From: Symsagittifera roscoffensis
Lineage: Eukaryota; Xenacoelomorpha; Acoela; Convolutidae
Length of the DNA stretch: 64,000 bases
Assembly: GCF_963678635.1 (NCBI RefSeq)
Contig: NC_087070.1
Location: forward strand, 37,772,600-37,836,599
Direction: 5' to 3'
Program-made: the position numbers and the translations under genes
The notes under the pieces: model-generated
Told to the model about the DNA's origin: nothing
Database searches by the model: none
The model's input: only the letters and a program-made list of their open reading frames with translations
Shown here: positions 48,214-60,293 of the stretch, one piece after another
Layout: every line of letters begins with the position of its first letter
How positions within the stretch are numbered: position 1 is the stretch's first letter

Positions 48214-51200
48214 ATGCTGAAAAAATTGACTGGATTTGTGATACGAGAGGGAACTGCTGCTAATACAGTCAGTAATTCATGTAGAGCCATGCAAACACCC
48301 CTCTCGTGCAAATTCCACTCTCAAAGGGATAATTTGTCAAAACAGCAGCCAAATAAGAATCTTCTGACGCCTTGGAAGATTCTAGAAGAATCAAGAAGAA
48401 ATGTCAACTTTATTCAGGTGGGGCCGAACAAGTTTCTCAAAATAAAGAGAGCTCCGGCTGCGGGTACTTTGATTTCATCAGATGTGGCAGACGAGGATAC
48501 TGACAGTCATACCTTGACCAGGAAATCAAACAAGACTGACATATCCTATCCTGATATTGGTGATGAGAGTTCTTCGTAGGAAAAAAATTCAAAATATAAC
48601 AAATAAGATTTGATTTTTGCCGTGGAAAATATTTCAAGAGAAGTATCAAGTTATTTTGGCGCGAGTGTCTACATTCAATACAGTTTGTAGATGATGTTTT
48701 TGATGGTTTCAAATTTTGTTATTAAGTTATTGTTGTCTACTTGTTGCATTTTCATCGAAATTTGAATTAAAACTTAATTTTTAAAAATTTAAGTACAAGT
48801 TGAAATCGGTTGATGCATCACCCTTCATTCTCATCACCCTTGTACTTAGTTGCTGACTCGCCGTACGAGAACAACTACGACAGACTCTACTATGACGGAA
48901 TCCACTACTCGGAACTTCCGATCCTAATTTGCAGAGCACAGTGGAATAACCTTATTTGCGCCACACAGGATAAAGATTACAAGGTGATGTAGGATAATGT
49001 AATAAATATAATCGGTAGCGTCTTTGGAAATGGCAATGTTTTTTTTAAGAATTAGGTCTTAATACAATCGGTTTCTTTCTTTGAAAAATTTTTCTCAGTG
49101 TTCTTGATGTTTTTCAAGTTAAAACGCTTAGATCTGTTCACAGCAGCGAGCATTGAGATTTTTGAGCAATCGCAGCGAGCAATCTTATTGTTCCAGCCAC
49201 GCCCTTGAAGCATTTATGGATCCGCTAGTGTTCAGACCGCTTTTGACTATCTCAAAGAAAGGTCAACTTTGGAATCATGTTAAAGCCCAATTGCTCTTGT
49301 TTGAAGTTTGAAAAGATGTCTCGGTGTCAAGAAAAATTAAAATTGGCCTGAATTTTTTCCGATTTCCAGACCATTTTTTTTTTATTTTTGACAATTTGAT
49401 GACACTGCTTAAATTTGATAAAGCTCTGTTTAATTGCACGGCAATATTGCTATTTTATACCATAATTATTTCTCATTCTTGCAGTTATTACCTTCTTTGA
49501 CCGCCCTTTACTCCGAAGTTAAAGAAGAAAATTAAAAAAAAAACAATTATAATTTGATTTTTCTTTCGGTTTTATTCCTAGCGCGATTTTTTTTTCTTGT
49601 ACCCAGGCTCTCGACTCTTTTTTCCATTCAAAACAATTTTCCAAATATTTTAGAAATTTACCATTATAATTGAAATTCAATAACTGCCAGACCCGTTCCC
49701 ACTTAGTCTAGTGGAAAAACGCGTGCATGGGATCCTGAGGTCCGGGGTTTGAGTCTCACCGGACTTGTTTTTTAAAATTTGATTGGAAATTTTTTCTCGG
49801 CTTACTCTTCAAAGCATGGATTTTTCTGTAATCGCTTGTCGTTTTGTGATTTGAAAATTTGGCAAATCTGATATAGTATAATTAAGAGTAATGAATGTAG
49901 TGAAGACTCATATAGGCTTGCTGATTTTTTTTTTCAGGAAAAGTCTCCAATGACTACAAATATGCATTCATATATATTGATGCATTTATGAATGCACCTA
50001 GGTATGTATGCACTTTTTGAGTTCAATTGAAATTCATCTGCTGAAAGTGACAAAAATAGCACTCTCCAAATACGAACAGGTAAATGGTGCGAAAAAACGT
50101 GCACGATCTAGTTTCGAAAGTGGAATTTAATTTTTAGATTTCCAGTGGAATAAAAATTTTACCTGTTGATCCAGTCTAAATCGTTCTAAAAATTCAATGA
50201 GCTTAAATGGCTTCTATTTTTCTCTTTGAAATTCGAAAAATGAGATTTTTTCAAGAAAGTCAGTGTTTTTTAGGTTTACTTGCGTTCATTACTCTTTTTC
50301 AATCTTTAATTGGCCATGTTTTTAGCTTAAATTGTTTCAGCGTATTTTATATTGGCGTAGTCTCATTATGTTGCGTTTGTAAAGGGGCGAGAATAGAGTT
50401 TATTTTCTGTGTTTCAGGAGGAGTTTCACCTAGTTTCGAAAATTGAATCAATTTTTTTGACATAAGTTTTGTTTTTGGCTCAACGGGCGTCTACCCAAGT
50501 TTTTCTGGCTTAATTGCAGCTCAGTAATGTTTTTGAATTCTTAATCAAAGTTGGTTGTGTTTCTCGACATGTTTTCCTCATATTGTACATAATATGAATA
50601 AAAAACGTGAAATTTTTGTAGACGAGATGTAGTGTTTCGACATTTTTTCCGTTATTTTCGACATTTTTTTCATCATTCGTGGTTTCCGTCTGATTTCTAA
50701 TCTGTTTGCTTGCAGTGCTATACTTATGTTGTATCGAAATGTTGCAAAGCTCTATTTTGCCTTTGTGTGTGAATTTTTCAGCATTTCAGCGTTTTTTTTT
50801 TCGTAAAGCGCTCTCTTCTGAGTTTTCTCAGTTTTGTTATTCAGTTGAATCTTATTATGTTTCGTGTTATTTACTTTAACATTTTTAAGTTTAAAAATTA
50901 TATCATTGAAATTAAATTAAAGTCAGTTGGTCCAAATGAAAATTCTCATCATCCTTGATTTAAATTGCCGTCTTTAAGTACTTTACTCGAAATTTTTTTA
51001 CTCGAGCTCTTTTCACGTAACTTCCGATCCTCATTTGCTGAGTGGCTTCCGTCTGATTTGTTTATTCGCTAGCTGGTAATGGTATATTTACGTTTTGTAT
51101 CGCGGGTGTTATGAAGCTCCACTTCGCCTTAGTCTGTAATATTTCCCGCATTTATGAGTTTTTAAAGTACAGTGGCCGAGGTTTTGCTAATCTATTTTGG

Positions 51201-52712
51201 GTACACTTTGGAGCGTTTTGGCCTGAATGTCGCTTTGTCTAAAATTTATCCAATCAAAATTATCCTGAATGCCGAATGTTTTTTTATCTCATTGGTTTAT
51301 CCCGTCTCATAAAGAGCCTAAGAGATAATCAGTTTTGACATAACCTCTCAGATTTTCTGGAAATAATCTGATTTTCTTTCTGATTGAAGTCTGGCTTATT
51401 GATTTTTTTCCAAACTAGCTGTTGACTAAGCTTTTTGTAGTTTTATGTTAATGTTTCGCCTATAAATTCTGAAATCAGTTGTCAGTTGAACATTTTTTCC
51501 GACATTCATCAACCTTCACGCTGTTTCATTTGACGTGTGATTGTTCTAGATGCTGTACTACACTTCAGCGCGACTAGAGGGCTACAAGAATGCGAAGAAG
51601 AAGTCGCCTGTTGTCAACCAGCAGATCGGAACTGTAGTTGCAAGGAGACTACTCAAGATGGGAGTGAAATGCGCTAGAGTTGTGTTAAATGGGGTGCGCT
51701 ATATTCAGTTTTTTGACACTTTATTAACCTTTAGCTCTTTATTAACCTTAAAGCGAGGATCTCTTTAGCTATATCCCTCCTCTCGGGTACCTAGTAAAAA
51801 TTATCCACCCCCCATAAAAAAAACAAATCAATGGTTCAGCATATGAGAATTTTATACATAGGAACGAATCTCTTTGCAAAAGAGGAGAAATAGTTGAGAG
51901 ATCCCTGGCGATAGTTAAGGGTGTTGCAATCAGGTGTTAGACTTTTCGCCGTAAACAACTTGGTTCACAGAGTGATCAATTTGATCAAGTTACGACACTG
52001 AAACTGGATGAAAAAAAGGAAGAAAGGAAAGTCAGGGAAAAATACCATAATACACTTAAAAAGTGTTAGTCCTCAAAAATAAAGATGCCTTTAAATTTAT
52101 GAAGAAATCATTCAAAAGCATCGTTTACATTTTTCACGCAAATATTGGAGTGCGCAATTTGATTATTTCTTTTAGCAAATGCATTTGAATTCAACTTTGA
52201 AAGGAAAGAAATCAAAAGTCAAACCGCAAAAATCAAACTGGAGAGTGAACAATTATCATGACCTTTTTCGTTCACTGATACTTGATCATTGGTCATATAT
52301 AAAAAAGGAAGAAGCTAATCGAAAGGGGTGTTAATGGATGTGGTTTCCTTTACTTAAGAGGAAACGATAAAAATGCCGTCCCAATTTTAAAAAGCTTCGG
52401 TTATATTGAGTTCCCTTAATTCTGTTAATAGGCTGAGGAAAGGGGCTGTGACCAGAAATCATACGAACCCTTATAGTTCCAAATGGATATCAGGCTCGAG
52501 CAATATCTTTTTTGAGTTCATTATTTGCTTTTTGTTAAACTGAAGGCAAAAGTAAACAAGACCCAATAATTTTTCCTTAGGTGGGCCCTGGACGTGAGTC
52601 AGTTGTGAGGGGTCTGTTTCTGGGGGGACTCAACATCGCCTCGCTCACTGACTCCACCTATATTGGCAACTACTACACCATGCGAAGACCCCGCAAGAGA
52701 CGCAGGGTGTGA
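48214..52712 (+). CDS. MRPS11: Mitochondrial small-subunit ribosomal protein uS11m (four exons)
   Basis: The exons are 48214-48559, 48850-48983, 51550-51693 and 52581-52712, 756 nt in all, giving 251 residues. Intron phases are 1, 0 and 0; donors are GTGATG, GTGATG and GTGCGC, and all introns end in AG. Exons 2-4 align with bacterial/mitochondrial S11: a beta-strand region around SELPILICRAQWNN, then the GYKNAKKKSP loop, ARRLLKMGVKCARVVLNG, the junction VGPGR and the basic C terminus RRPRKRRRV. S11 sits on the small-subunit platform near the mRNA exit. Exon 1 supplies about 115 residues. Starting at the ATG at 48214 (good -3 A) gives MLKKLTGFVIRE, a plausible mitochondrial presequence; an in-frame ATG at 48175 would add 13 residues. 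The rest of exon 1 is not conserved enough to recognise, so its boundary is the weakest part. Confidence 0.88.
49693..49768 (+). repeat. tRNA-like SINE head in MRPS11 intron 2
   Basis: An A-box-like TTAGTCTAGTGG and a B-box-like GGGTTTGAGTCTC lie about 40 bases apart. A weak acceptor-stem match (TCCGG/CCGGA) surrounds the T loop. This is probably a tRNA-derived SINE or pseudogene. Confidence 0.45.
49885..50790. repeat. Fullest copy of a mosaic interspersed repeat family (39-51 kb)
   Basis: Four modules follow in order: (1) AAGAGTAATGAATGTAGTGA with a hairpin of TGCATTCATA; (2) CCTGTTGATCCAG to TTGCGTTCATTACTCTTTT; (3) CTCAACGGGCGTCTACCCAA; (4) a GTATCG...GCAAAGCTC motif. Partial copies, all in the same orientation, are at about 39240-40325 (2 and 4), 41870-42180 (3, 4), 44075-44430 (2), 44430-45010 (1, 2), 45545-45790, and 46500-48010 (2, 3, 4). 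No coding frame is evident; a non-autonomous element is likely. Confidence 0.65.
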
Positions 52713-52835
52713 GATGATGGAACTCTGATGTTACATTATCTGTCTCCTTTAGTTTGTCTGCTATTTGAAGCCCGATGTGAGCCCCAAGTACTGAAGTTAA
52801 AAGAAGTGACGTTCAAACAAACTGTTAAACTGGCG

Positions 52836-52841
52836 AATAAA
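52836..52841 (+). terminator. Polyadenylation signal of MRPS11
   Basis: AATAAA lies about 124 bases after the stop codon, a normal distance for a short 3' UTR. Confidence 0.5.
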
Positions 52842-54400
52842 CTATCAGATTTTTCAATTGTTTGAATGAATTTGTGGATAATGATGAATCAATGATAATG
52901 ATAGTTTATTGCTAAAACGTGTGCAGAAATCTAATATCTTTTTTTGAATTTAGACAGCCGCTGTTTTAGTGATTGTTTGACCATAGATTCTGTGAAATTG
53001 TAATAGCCAGCAAGGTAGCTTTAAAAATTTGATGAAATTTGAAGAAATTTTTCTTTCAGGTCAGTGAAAGTTCTGAAATTTTGCATCTAAATTACTTGTA
53101 CAAACAAGTTTGAAAATAAAAAGTCTTTGAAGGATGCTCAAAACCCGAAGTTTAATTTGCGGGGTGTTAGCAATTTATTCACGAGATGCGTTCTCAATGT
53201 AAAGGTTGGCGTTCCGAATCATGGAAAGTTAATTGCAACCATTCAGAATAATTGATTCTTCAAAAATCTCAGAAAATCGCAAAAATTTCGAATAACGCAA
53301 ATGAATGCAGGCCCTTAAAACTATAATTGACCAACTGCAAAATAAGCAGACAAATGAATTTTCAATTATTGTTAGATCTGAGATGCATTAGAAAAAACTT
53401 AATAGTTAAAGGATACCGTACTGCTTAAATTCACTTACTGTTAGTTTCGATTTTGTGCAATAATAAAACTACCTTCATTTAGGTTATAAATAGGTGTAGT
53501 CCGTTTCCGGTGTAAGCTTGTTTTCAAATAAATTTGCAAATGATTAATTTTTTGGGATTCGTGGCTTTCGGCATAGTTCTGTCGGTTTTTTCCGTTTTTT
53601 TATATAAAGTGTTTTTAAACTTGGTACTGTTTTTTATCTATTTTTTTGTTAAGCATGGAATTTTAATTCTTCTTAAAATTTTGTGAGTTGTCATTTTACC
53701 AAGTCTGATTTTCAATAGACTTATAGTCAGGTCATATTGGTCAGTTCATAAAATTGGTGCATACAGCTAAAATGTTATGCAGTTAGTGAATTGCGTATCG
53801 ATCAGGATATCCGCAGTTTCTGAATTCTAATTGTAGATTGAGCGTCGAAGAAACAATAAGTTCGTCATGAAGATTATATGGAAGTTTTATGGATTCGAAT
53901 TTTTATTGCTCAGTTTGAATGGACCTAATTTCATTGAGGTGTCTGTGGGTAATCAAGTTTTCAAAAACGGAAGCTCTGCTACTGCTTGATGATTATAAAA
54001 TTATCAATCATAAATCTAAAGCTCATTCGTTTGTCTAAATTTTTTCTCTGAAGATTCATCGGCTACCCTCCCTTTGTTGATTGCCTATTTTAGACGTTAC
54101 CGGTATGTTTATGGAACGTTTGGGGGCAGAGAAAATGAGCACTTTCTGCAAATTCAAGCTGCTGTAGTTTTGAATGATAATTACAGTTATGGGTCTTTTT
54201 TTGATGATTTTATCAATGACGTTTTTCTTAACTATAGTTTTTTTCTGAATAGTTACTCTTGCAGTTAGCAAGCGTTGTCAAAAGCACTTGCTGACTTTTT
54301 TCTGGTTAACAATTGGTTTAACACAATCGCTAAGTTTCTATAACTTGTGGATGGGTAGTGTTACTACAGGATAGTTTCAGGGGGACATCATCAACGGAAA
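52842..54400. other. Intergenic, no gene seen
   Basis: AT-rich; only short frames without protein features. Confidence 0.45.
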
Positions 54401-55400
54401 AGACAATTTGTTAACTCATCGGAAAAGTCAATTTGAACGTTTTTTTGAACCAGGTTTTTGTTGAGAACTACTTTGTCAAACCTGGGTTTTTACTTTCAAT
54501 CGAAATTACAACTTAAGCGAGTTTTTTTTCGAAACAAGGTCTTATGGCCCTCGGACCAGTCAAATTGTTGTTTTATTTTCGTTTTGAAAATTTTTTGACT
54601 TTCCCCGAGCCAAACTACCTTGCTAAACCTGGGTTTTTGGGCTCAATCAAAACAACAAGTTGGGAAAATCTTTGCTGCATAAGCGGCTACGCGCAATTTT
54701 TGGAAACAAAAAGCTTTGACTCAGAAATGTCAACTATCTGATTTATTGACCGTTATTTGGACTTTTCTCGATTACTATCATGCTTAGTGTGTTATCATGG
54801 CTTTAATCGACACAACATGTTATTGAAAAATTACCTTTGTAATTTGCTACGTCCACTTTTTTCAAAAAAGTTATGGGCTTCAAACAAGTGAAATTTGCGA
54901 AACTTTGGCCATTTTTTAGAAGCTTTGTGACTTTACTGAAAAATTATAGTGCCCATTCTCAGGTTAAGATTTCAATCGAGAAACCCGATTTTGGGATGCT
55001 TCTCTAAATTATTGGTCACAAACTACTTTTAGTAGAACAAAACTACAGATTTCGGAAAGTCTGCCTATTGTCCTTTGACCCCTGTTTTTAGAAACTTTTT
55101 GTTTTTTCTGAAAAACTACCCTATCAAATCTGAGATGAAAAATTCAATCGAAAAAAGCTGTTGCAAAAGTTTTTCCTGCAGAAGTGGATACCTTTTTTTG
55201 TAAGAGAAATGTTATGTACGTGGAAACTTCCAAATCTCAAATTTTTACTTTTTTCTTTTTAATTAGTAGAGAAACAACTAAGGTTTTGGGCAGAATCCAA
55301 TTTTCGAAATGACCCATTTCGTACCGTATCAGTAGAACAATTTCCAAAAATATCACACATGTATATCCAGTTTTAGCTGCGCCCCAGGTTACCTTCAACG
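54400..55400. repeat. Degenerate tandem modules related to the 2 kb array
   Basis: About five diverged ~180-base units carry CGGAAAAGTCAATTTGAAC-like starts, a GAGAACTAC...CCTGGGTTTTT-like middle, a TCAATCGAAA-like piece and a GCATAAGCGGCTACGC-like piece. The order of pieces is the same as in the sub-repeats at 31230-31769, but the sequence is far more diverged. Confidence 0.55.
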
Positions 55401-56445
55401 AGTTATATTAAAGTTTTGATTCACCTAGTTTTTTTTTCATTTTTTTTCATTTTTTTATGATTGTGATGTATCGCAAGTGGTGCGAAGCTCCGCTTTTCCT
55501 CTTTGCTTAGAATAATTAATTCAACTACCTGACTACGAATTTTGCACTGGCTTTTTTCTTCAACTTGCACGATTAGAACCTGTTAACAATTGAAAAACTT
55601 AAAAAAGTTAGATTCTTTCAATACAATTCCCGTAAATCTTATAATGATAATAAAAACGAATATGCTTATATAAAAACTTAGTTTAGTGGTTCAGTTCAAT
55701 TACTTCGCGGGAAAACTTGGAACAAACTACAGCCTAAAATGTTTTTCTTTCTGAAGTTCCGATAATATACAAATTGCTAGCACACAGGATCGATAAAAGG
55801 TCATTGGACGTACTTTCAGTCCGGTTTGAGTCCCAGAAAAATACTCTCGAACAAAAAGATTCAGGTGATCAAGCTGATCTCCTATTCAAATTCTGCCAAA
55901 CAACTATATAGTAATTTGAGCTTTCAATTTTTTCTTATGCTTTTTCAAGCTTTTCCCGCGATAAAGAAGAATGCTGACGGTAAAAAAATTTCTAAGTTGT
56001 TTTGAATTTATTCGCTGTGATCAATGGTGTTCAAAATTCTGTACTACTTGCTAAATAAGCTACCAGTTAATTTTAACGGATTTTTTTCCCATTGTATAGA
56101 TGTAGAATCCCAAAAAAAACAAAAACTCAAAGAGTTTGTTTCAAAGCTTGAATCGGCTACTTTCCTTTGTTTTTTCTCAATTTCTGCTGCCAAAAGTTCG
56201 AGTTTGTGTAAATAAGGACATAACAAGTCATTTTCTCCCAAAATAATGACTTTGAAAAGAATTTATTATTGATTCATAATTTCACAACAATGCCATGCAA
56301 TCCTAGACCTTCGTGTTGTAATCTCCAAATTTAAAATTATTCTACGGATGAAAAAACCCAACAAAAACCAATCAAATTGAAATTAAATTGTTATTTAAAA
56401 CGGTGAAAATTATACAATGCGAATATACGTTATGAAAAATTTAAT
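55401..56445. other. Intergenic, no gene seen
   Basis: AT-rich. It contains one copy of the dispersed GAAGC motif at 55460-55505; otherwise nothing was recognised. Confidence 0.4.
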
Positions 56446-57875
56446 GAAAAATGGTTAAAACATCAAAGTTAGTCAACTAAGATAAAGGTATTAACAAGGC
56501 GCCCAACGCAATAAAATATATGAAAAGTTGGTGTTGTACCAACTGCTCAATCAAACGCTCTAACAAGCGTTCAATCTTATTTTTATGCATTTTTGTCAAC
56601 TGTTTTGCAGTATGCGTCTCTAATGCTTTGAAATGTCAGACATAAAAGCAGAAAATGAGTGAATTGATAAGTAGGTCCGAAATAGCATGCCTTTTGAAAT
56701 ATAATTGTTATATAAAAGTGAAGACGTTTTTGTCCGGCACACGAAATATCAAAAAATGTTGACAATCATTGAAAAGCGGATTAAGCTATATTTCGAAAGA
56801 AAAAAATGTTGATATATTGCTTCAGACTTTGTTATAAAAAGTACTAAATTACCAGCGAAGGTTTTTGGAAAACAAAGTCTTTTTCACAAATCCGTGGGAA
56901 TTTGAAAAAATATTTGGTCGGCCTAAATCAAGTCAGTCAATGAAGTTTTTTTTTGAAAATCCATCTATATCCCCATTTAACTAACTTGCACAGTTTCAAA
57001 TATTTCTGAAACTGGTTTTCACATTTGTTGTGGCAATTTTGTTTTCATTAATTAAATTAGTTTACACAGGTTGGGTAAACATTGTGAGTGTATGAAGATA
57101 CAATTATTTCTCGATTTATGCTGTATTTGGTCAACTGAAAATTTATTTTTTGCTTTTTACAAAATTTCTGGTCGTGCAGTCCTTTTTGGTGTTGTCTCTT
57201 GTAGACAAAATATATTCGATCTCGTCAACTGCTTTAACATGGCGTGTTTCAACTGCTTGATAAAAAAGTATTGTTTTGATTGACGTTTCAACGGTCAGTT
57301 GATTTAGGAGGCGAACTGAGGCCACTTACGGTACTGCTTTCTAAATGCGCCTTCGGCAAAAAAAGTACCAGTTTTTTGCAAGAGGGTTGCCAAAAAATGC
57401 GTTTTTTTTGGTCAAATTAAAAAAGTTTTGTAAGAAAGAGTTTTTGACAACTTTTTTAAATGAATTAGATCGACGCCGAAGTTTTTCCTCAAATGGAGTT
57501 ACTGAAGTGTTTTGTAAGAGCATGAAAAATCCATTTGATTGACCTAAAAAAAAAGATGCATAATTGTTTTTGCTTCTTTGAAATGGGTATGCTAAGAAAA
57601 TTAGTTCTTTCATTTGCCAAAATGGCGTCTGTCAGATTTAAGTTTAAATCTGAATTAAAGACTTTTTGACTTTTTGTGCTTGCTTTTTCAAAATGAAGCT
57701 GAATTTTAAAAAGAGGCGTTTTTAGTCCAATATCACTGAAGTTCAATTAATAGCATCAAAAGATTTCAAGTTATTTTAAAAACCGCCATCTATTTAAACG
57801 AGAGCTTTTCTTTTGTTTAGTAGATAATTGCCTTATAAAATTTTAGTCAATTTAATTTTTCACCGTCAAATTTTG
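56446..57875. repeat. Left 1.43 kb direct repeat (probable LTR)
   Basis: It matches 58133-59567 almost base for base, from GAAAAATGGTTAAAAC to CCGTCAAATTTTG. The high similarity over 1.43 kb and the gag-like insert between the copies suggest LTRs of a recent element. Neither copy shows TG/CA ends at the exact edges of similarity. Confidence 0.85.
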
Positions 57876-58132
57876 CTTAAAAAATGCACGGCGTTGAAAT
57901 GTGTAGTTGCCAAAAAGAAAGAGGAACGCGACACTGCGGACAAAATCTTCGAGATATTGTTGAATCGATTCGGGTCAGGCATGAAGGGTCACCAAGCGAT
58001 GATGAGATTTGAAAAGAGAAGGCCAAGGGACGATGAATCAATTGATCGGTTCTGGATGATCTTGAGAGCTTGAGACGAAGGAGTGATCCTGAAGAGTCAA
58101 CAAACAGAAGGAACTTTAGCATCGCTCAGAAC
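57876..58132 (+). pseudogene. Gag-like remnant between the two 1.43 kb repeats
   Basis: The plus-strand frame starts within a few bases of the left repeat. It reads VVAKKKEERDTADKIFEI and RFGSGMKGHQAMMRFEKR, then DDESIDRFW, a pattern seen in Gag-like proteins of invertebrate Gypsy-type elements. It hits a stop near 58074 after a small frame change. Only about 85 residues remain; the rest of gag and all of pol are missing, so the internal region has been lost. Confidence 0.6.
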
Positions 58133-59567
58133 GAAAAATGGTTAAAACATCAAAGTTAGTCAACTAAGATAAAGGTATTAACAAGGCGCCCAACGCAATA
58201 AAATATATGAAAAGTTGGTGTTTGATACCAACTGCTCAATCAAACGCTCTAGCAAGCGTTCAATTTTATTTTTAAGCATTTTTGTCAACTGTTTTGCAGT
58301 TTGCGTCTCTGATGCTTTGAAATGTCAGACATAAAGGCAGGAAATGAGTGAATTGATAAGTATATCCGAAGTAGCCAGCCTTTTGAAATATAGTTGTTAT
58401 TTAAAAGTGAAGACGTTTTTGTCCGGCACACGAAATATCAAAAAATGTTGACAATCATTGAGAAGCAGATTAAGCTATATATTTCGAAAGAAAAAAATGT
58501 TGAGATTTTGCTTCAGACTTTGTTATAAAAAGTACTAAATTACCAGCGAACGTTTTTGGAAAACAAAGTTTTTTTCACAAATCCGTGGGAATTTGAAAAA
58601 ATATTTGGTCGGCCTAAATCAAGTCAGTCGATGAAGTTTTTTTTGAAAATCCATCTATATCCCCATTGAACTAACTTGCACAGTTTCAAATATTTCTGAA
58701 ACTGGTTTTCACATTTGTTGTGGCAATTTTGTTTTCATTAATTAAATTGGTTTACACAGGTTGGGTAAACATTGTGAGTGTATGAAGATACAATTATTTC
58801 TCGATTTATGCTGTATTTGGTCAACTGAAAATTCATTTTTTGCTTTTTACAAATTTTCTGGTCGTGCAGTCCTTTTTGGTGTTGTCTCTTGTAGACAAAA
58901 TATATTCGATCTCGTCAACTGCTTTAACATGGCGTGTTTCAACTGCCTGATAAAAAAGATTTTTTTTGATTGACGTTTCAACGGTCAGTTGATTTAGGAG
59001 GCGGATTGAGGCCACTTACGGTACTGCTTTCTAAATGCGACTTCGGCAATAAAAGTACCAGTTTTCTGCAACAAGATTGCCAAAAAATGCGTTTTTTTGG
59101 TCAAATTATAAAAAAGTTTTTTGTAAGAAAGAGTTTTTGACAACTTTTTTAAATGAATTAGATTGACGCCGAAGTTTTTCCTCAAATGGAGTTACTGTAG
59201 TGCTTTGTAAGAGCATGAAAAATCCATTTGATTGACCTAAGAAAAAGATGCATAGTTATTTTTGCTTCTTTGAAATGGGTATGCTAAGAAAATTAGTTCT
59301 TTCATTTGCCAAAATGGCGTCGGTCAGATTTAAGTTTAAATCTGAATTAAAGACTTTTTGACTTTTTGTGCTTGCTTTTTCAGAATGAAGCTGAATTTTA
59401 AAAAGAGGCGTTTTTAGTCCAATATCACTGAAGTTTAATTAATAGCATCAAAAGATTTGAAGTTATTTTAAAAACCGCCATCTATTTAAACGAGAGCTTC
59501 TCTTTTGTTCAGTAGATAATTGCTTTTTGAAATTTTAGTCATTTTAATTTTTCACCGTCAAATTTTG
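58133..59567. repeat. Right 1.43 kb direct repeat (probable LTR)
   Basis: This is the partner of 56446-57875, same orientation, with scattered single-base changes and a few indels (1435 against 1430 bases). Confidence 0.85.
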
Positions 59568-59830
59568 AATTTGAAAATTAAAAAAAGATTTAGTTCATCA
59601 TTCAATAACAGGAAACAGGTATTCTTAAGCTAGTACAAGTAAGTAAAATATAGTTTTTTCTCGAACATTTTGTAATTTGATCTTTCTCGTTTTATATCTA
59701 CAGAATTTATTAACTAGTGATTTTAAGATGACTTTTATTTTTACAGTCACTCAAGTATAAGTGGTTGAGTCACTTCTTGTTACAACCAGAGAGCGTGAAC
59801 AAGAAAATCAGGGTTTTTTTCACGATATAG

Positions 59831-59852
59831 CCCCCCCCCCCCCCCCCCCCCC
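59831..59852. repeat. Poly-C run of 22
   Basis: An uninterrupted C run just upstream of the hAT-like MITE. Its length may be unreliable in the assembly. Confidence 0.95.
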
Positions 59853-59869
59853 TCCGGTACCCCAGTACC

Positions 59870-60285
59870 ACCAGCGGATTTGGGGGGCGGGCGCAAGCTT
59901 CCCATTTTCAGGGATTCGACCCTCTGCCTACCCAAAGAGTCCCCACTCTGTACTATTTTGAAATATATATTTTTGGTGACGGACCCTAAAATTTTTCTAG
60001 AGGCGCAATTAGCGCCAATATATATTAATTTTGAGGGGGAAGCGCGCGCCGATTAAACACAATTTTTTGGACAAAATTTTCCAACAATTGCTTAAAAACG
60101 CCTTTTTTGGCCTGTTTTTTCAAAATTTTGCCTGCATCGCAGAAACTTTGACAGAAACAGGGTTTTTCAGTGCTTTGGGAGAGCTCGGAAAATCAATTTG
60201 ACCGAAAAAAAAAGTCGACAAAAATTTCGAATTTTTTCGAAAATGAACCCCCCCCCTCCTCGAGAAAATCATAGATCCGCCCCTG
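59870..60285. mobile_element. hAT-like MITE with 8 bp target-site duplication
   Basis: The right end, read inward on the minus strand, is CAGGGGCGGATCTATG, a typical hAT-type terminal sequence. The left end (ACCAGCGGATTTGGGG) is a degenerate match. CCAGTACC occurs immediately outside both ends (59862-59869 and 60286-60293), the 8-base duplication expected of hAT insertion. At 416 bp, with no coding frame, it is non-autonomous. Confidence 0.7.
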
Positions 60286-60293
60286 CCAGTACC

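Noticed and set aside
57071-58973. 70-codon frame starting MGKHCECMKIQ in both 1.43 kb repeats
   Set aside because: Lies inside the LTR-like repeats; identity reflects DNA duplication, and no domain is recognisable.
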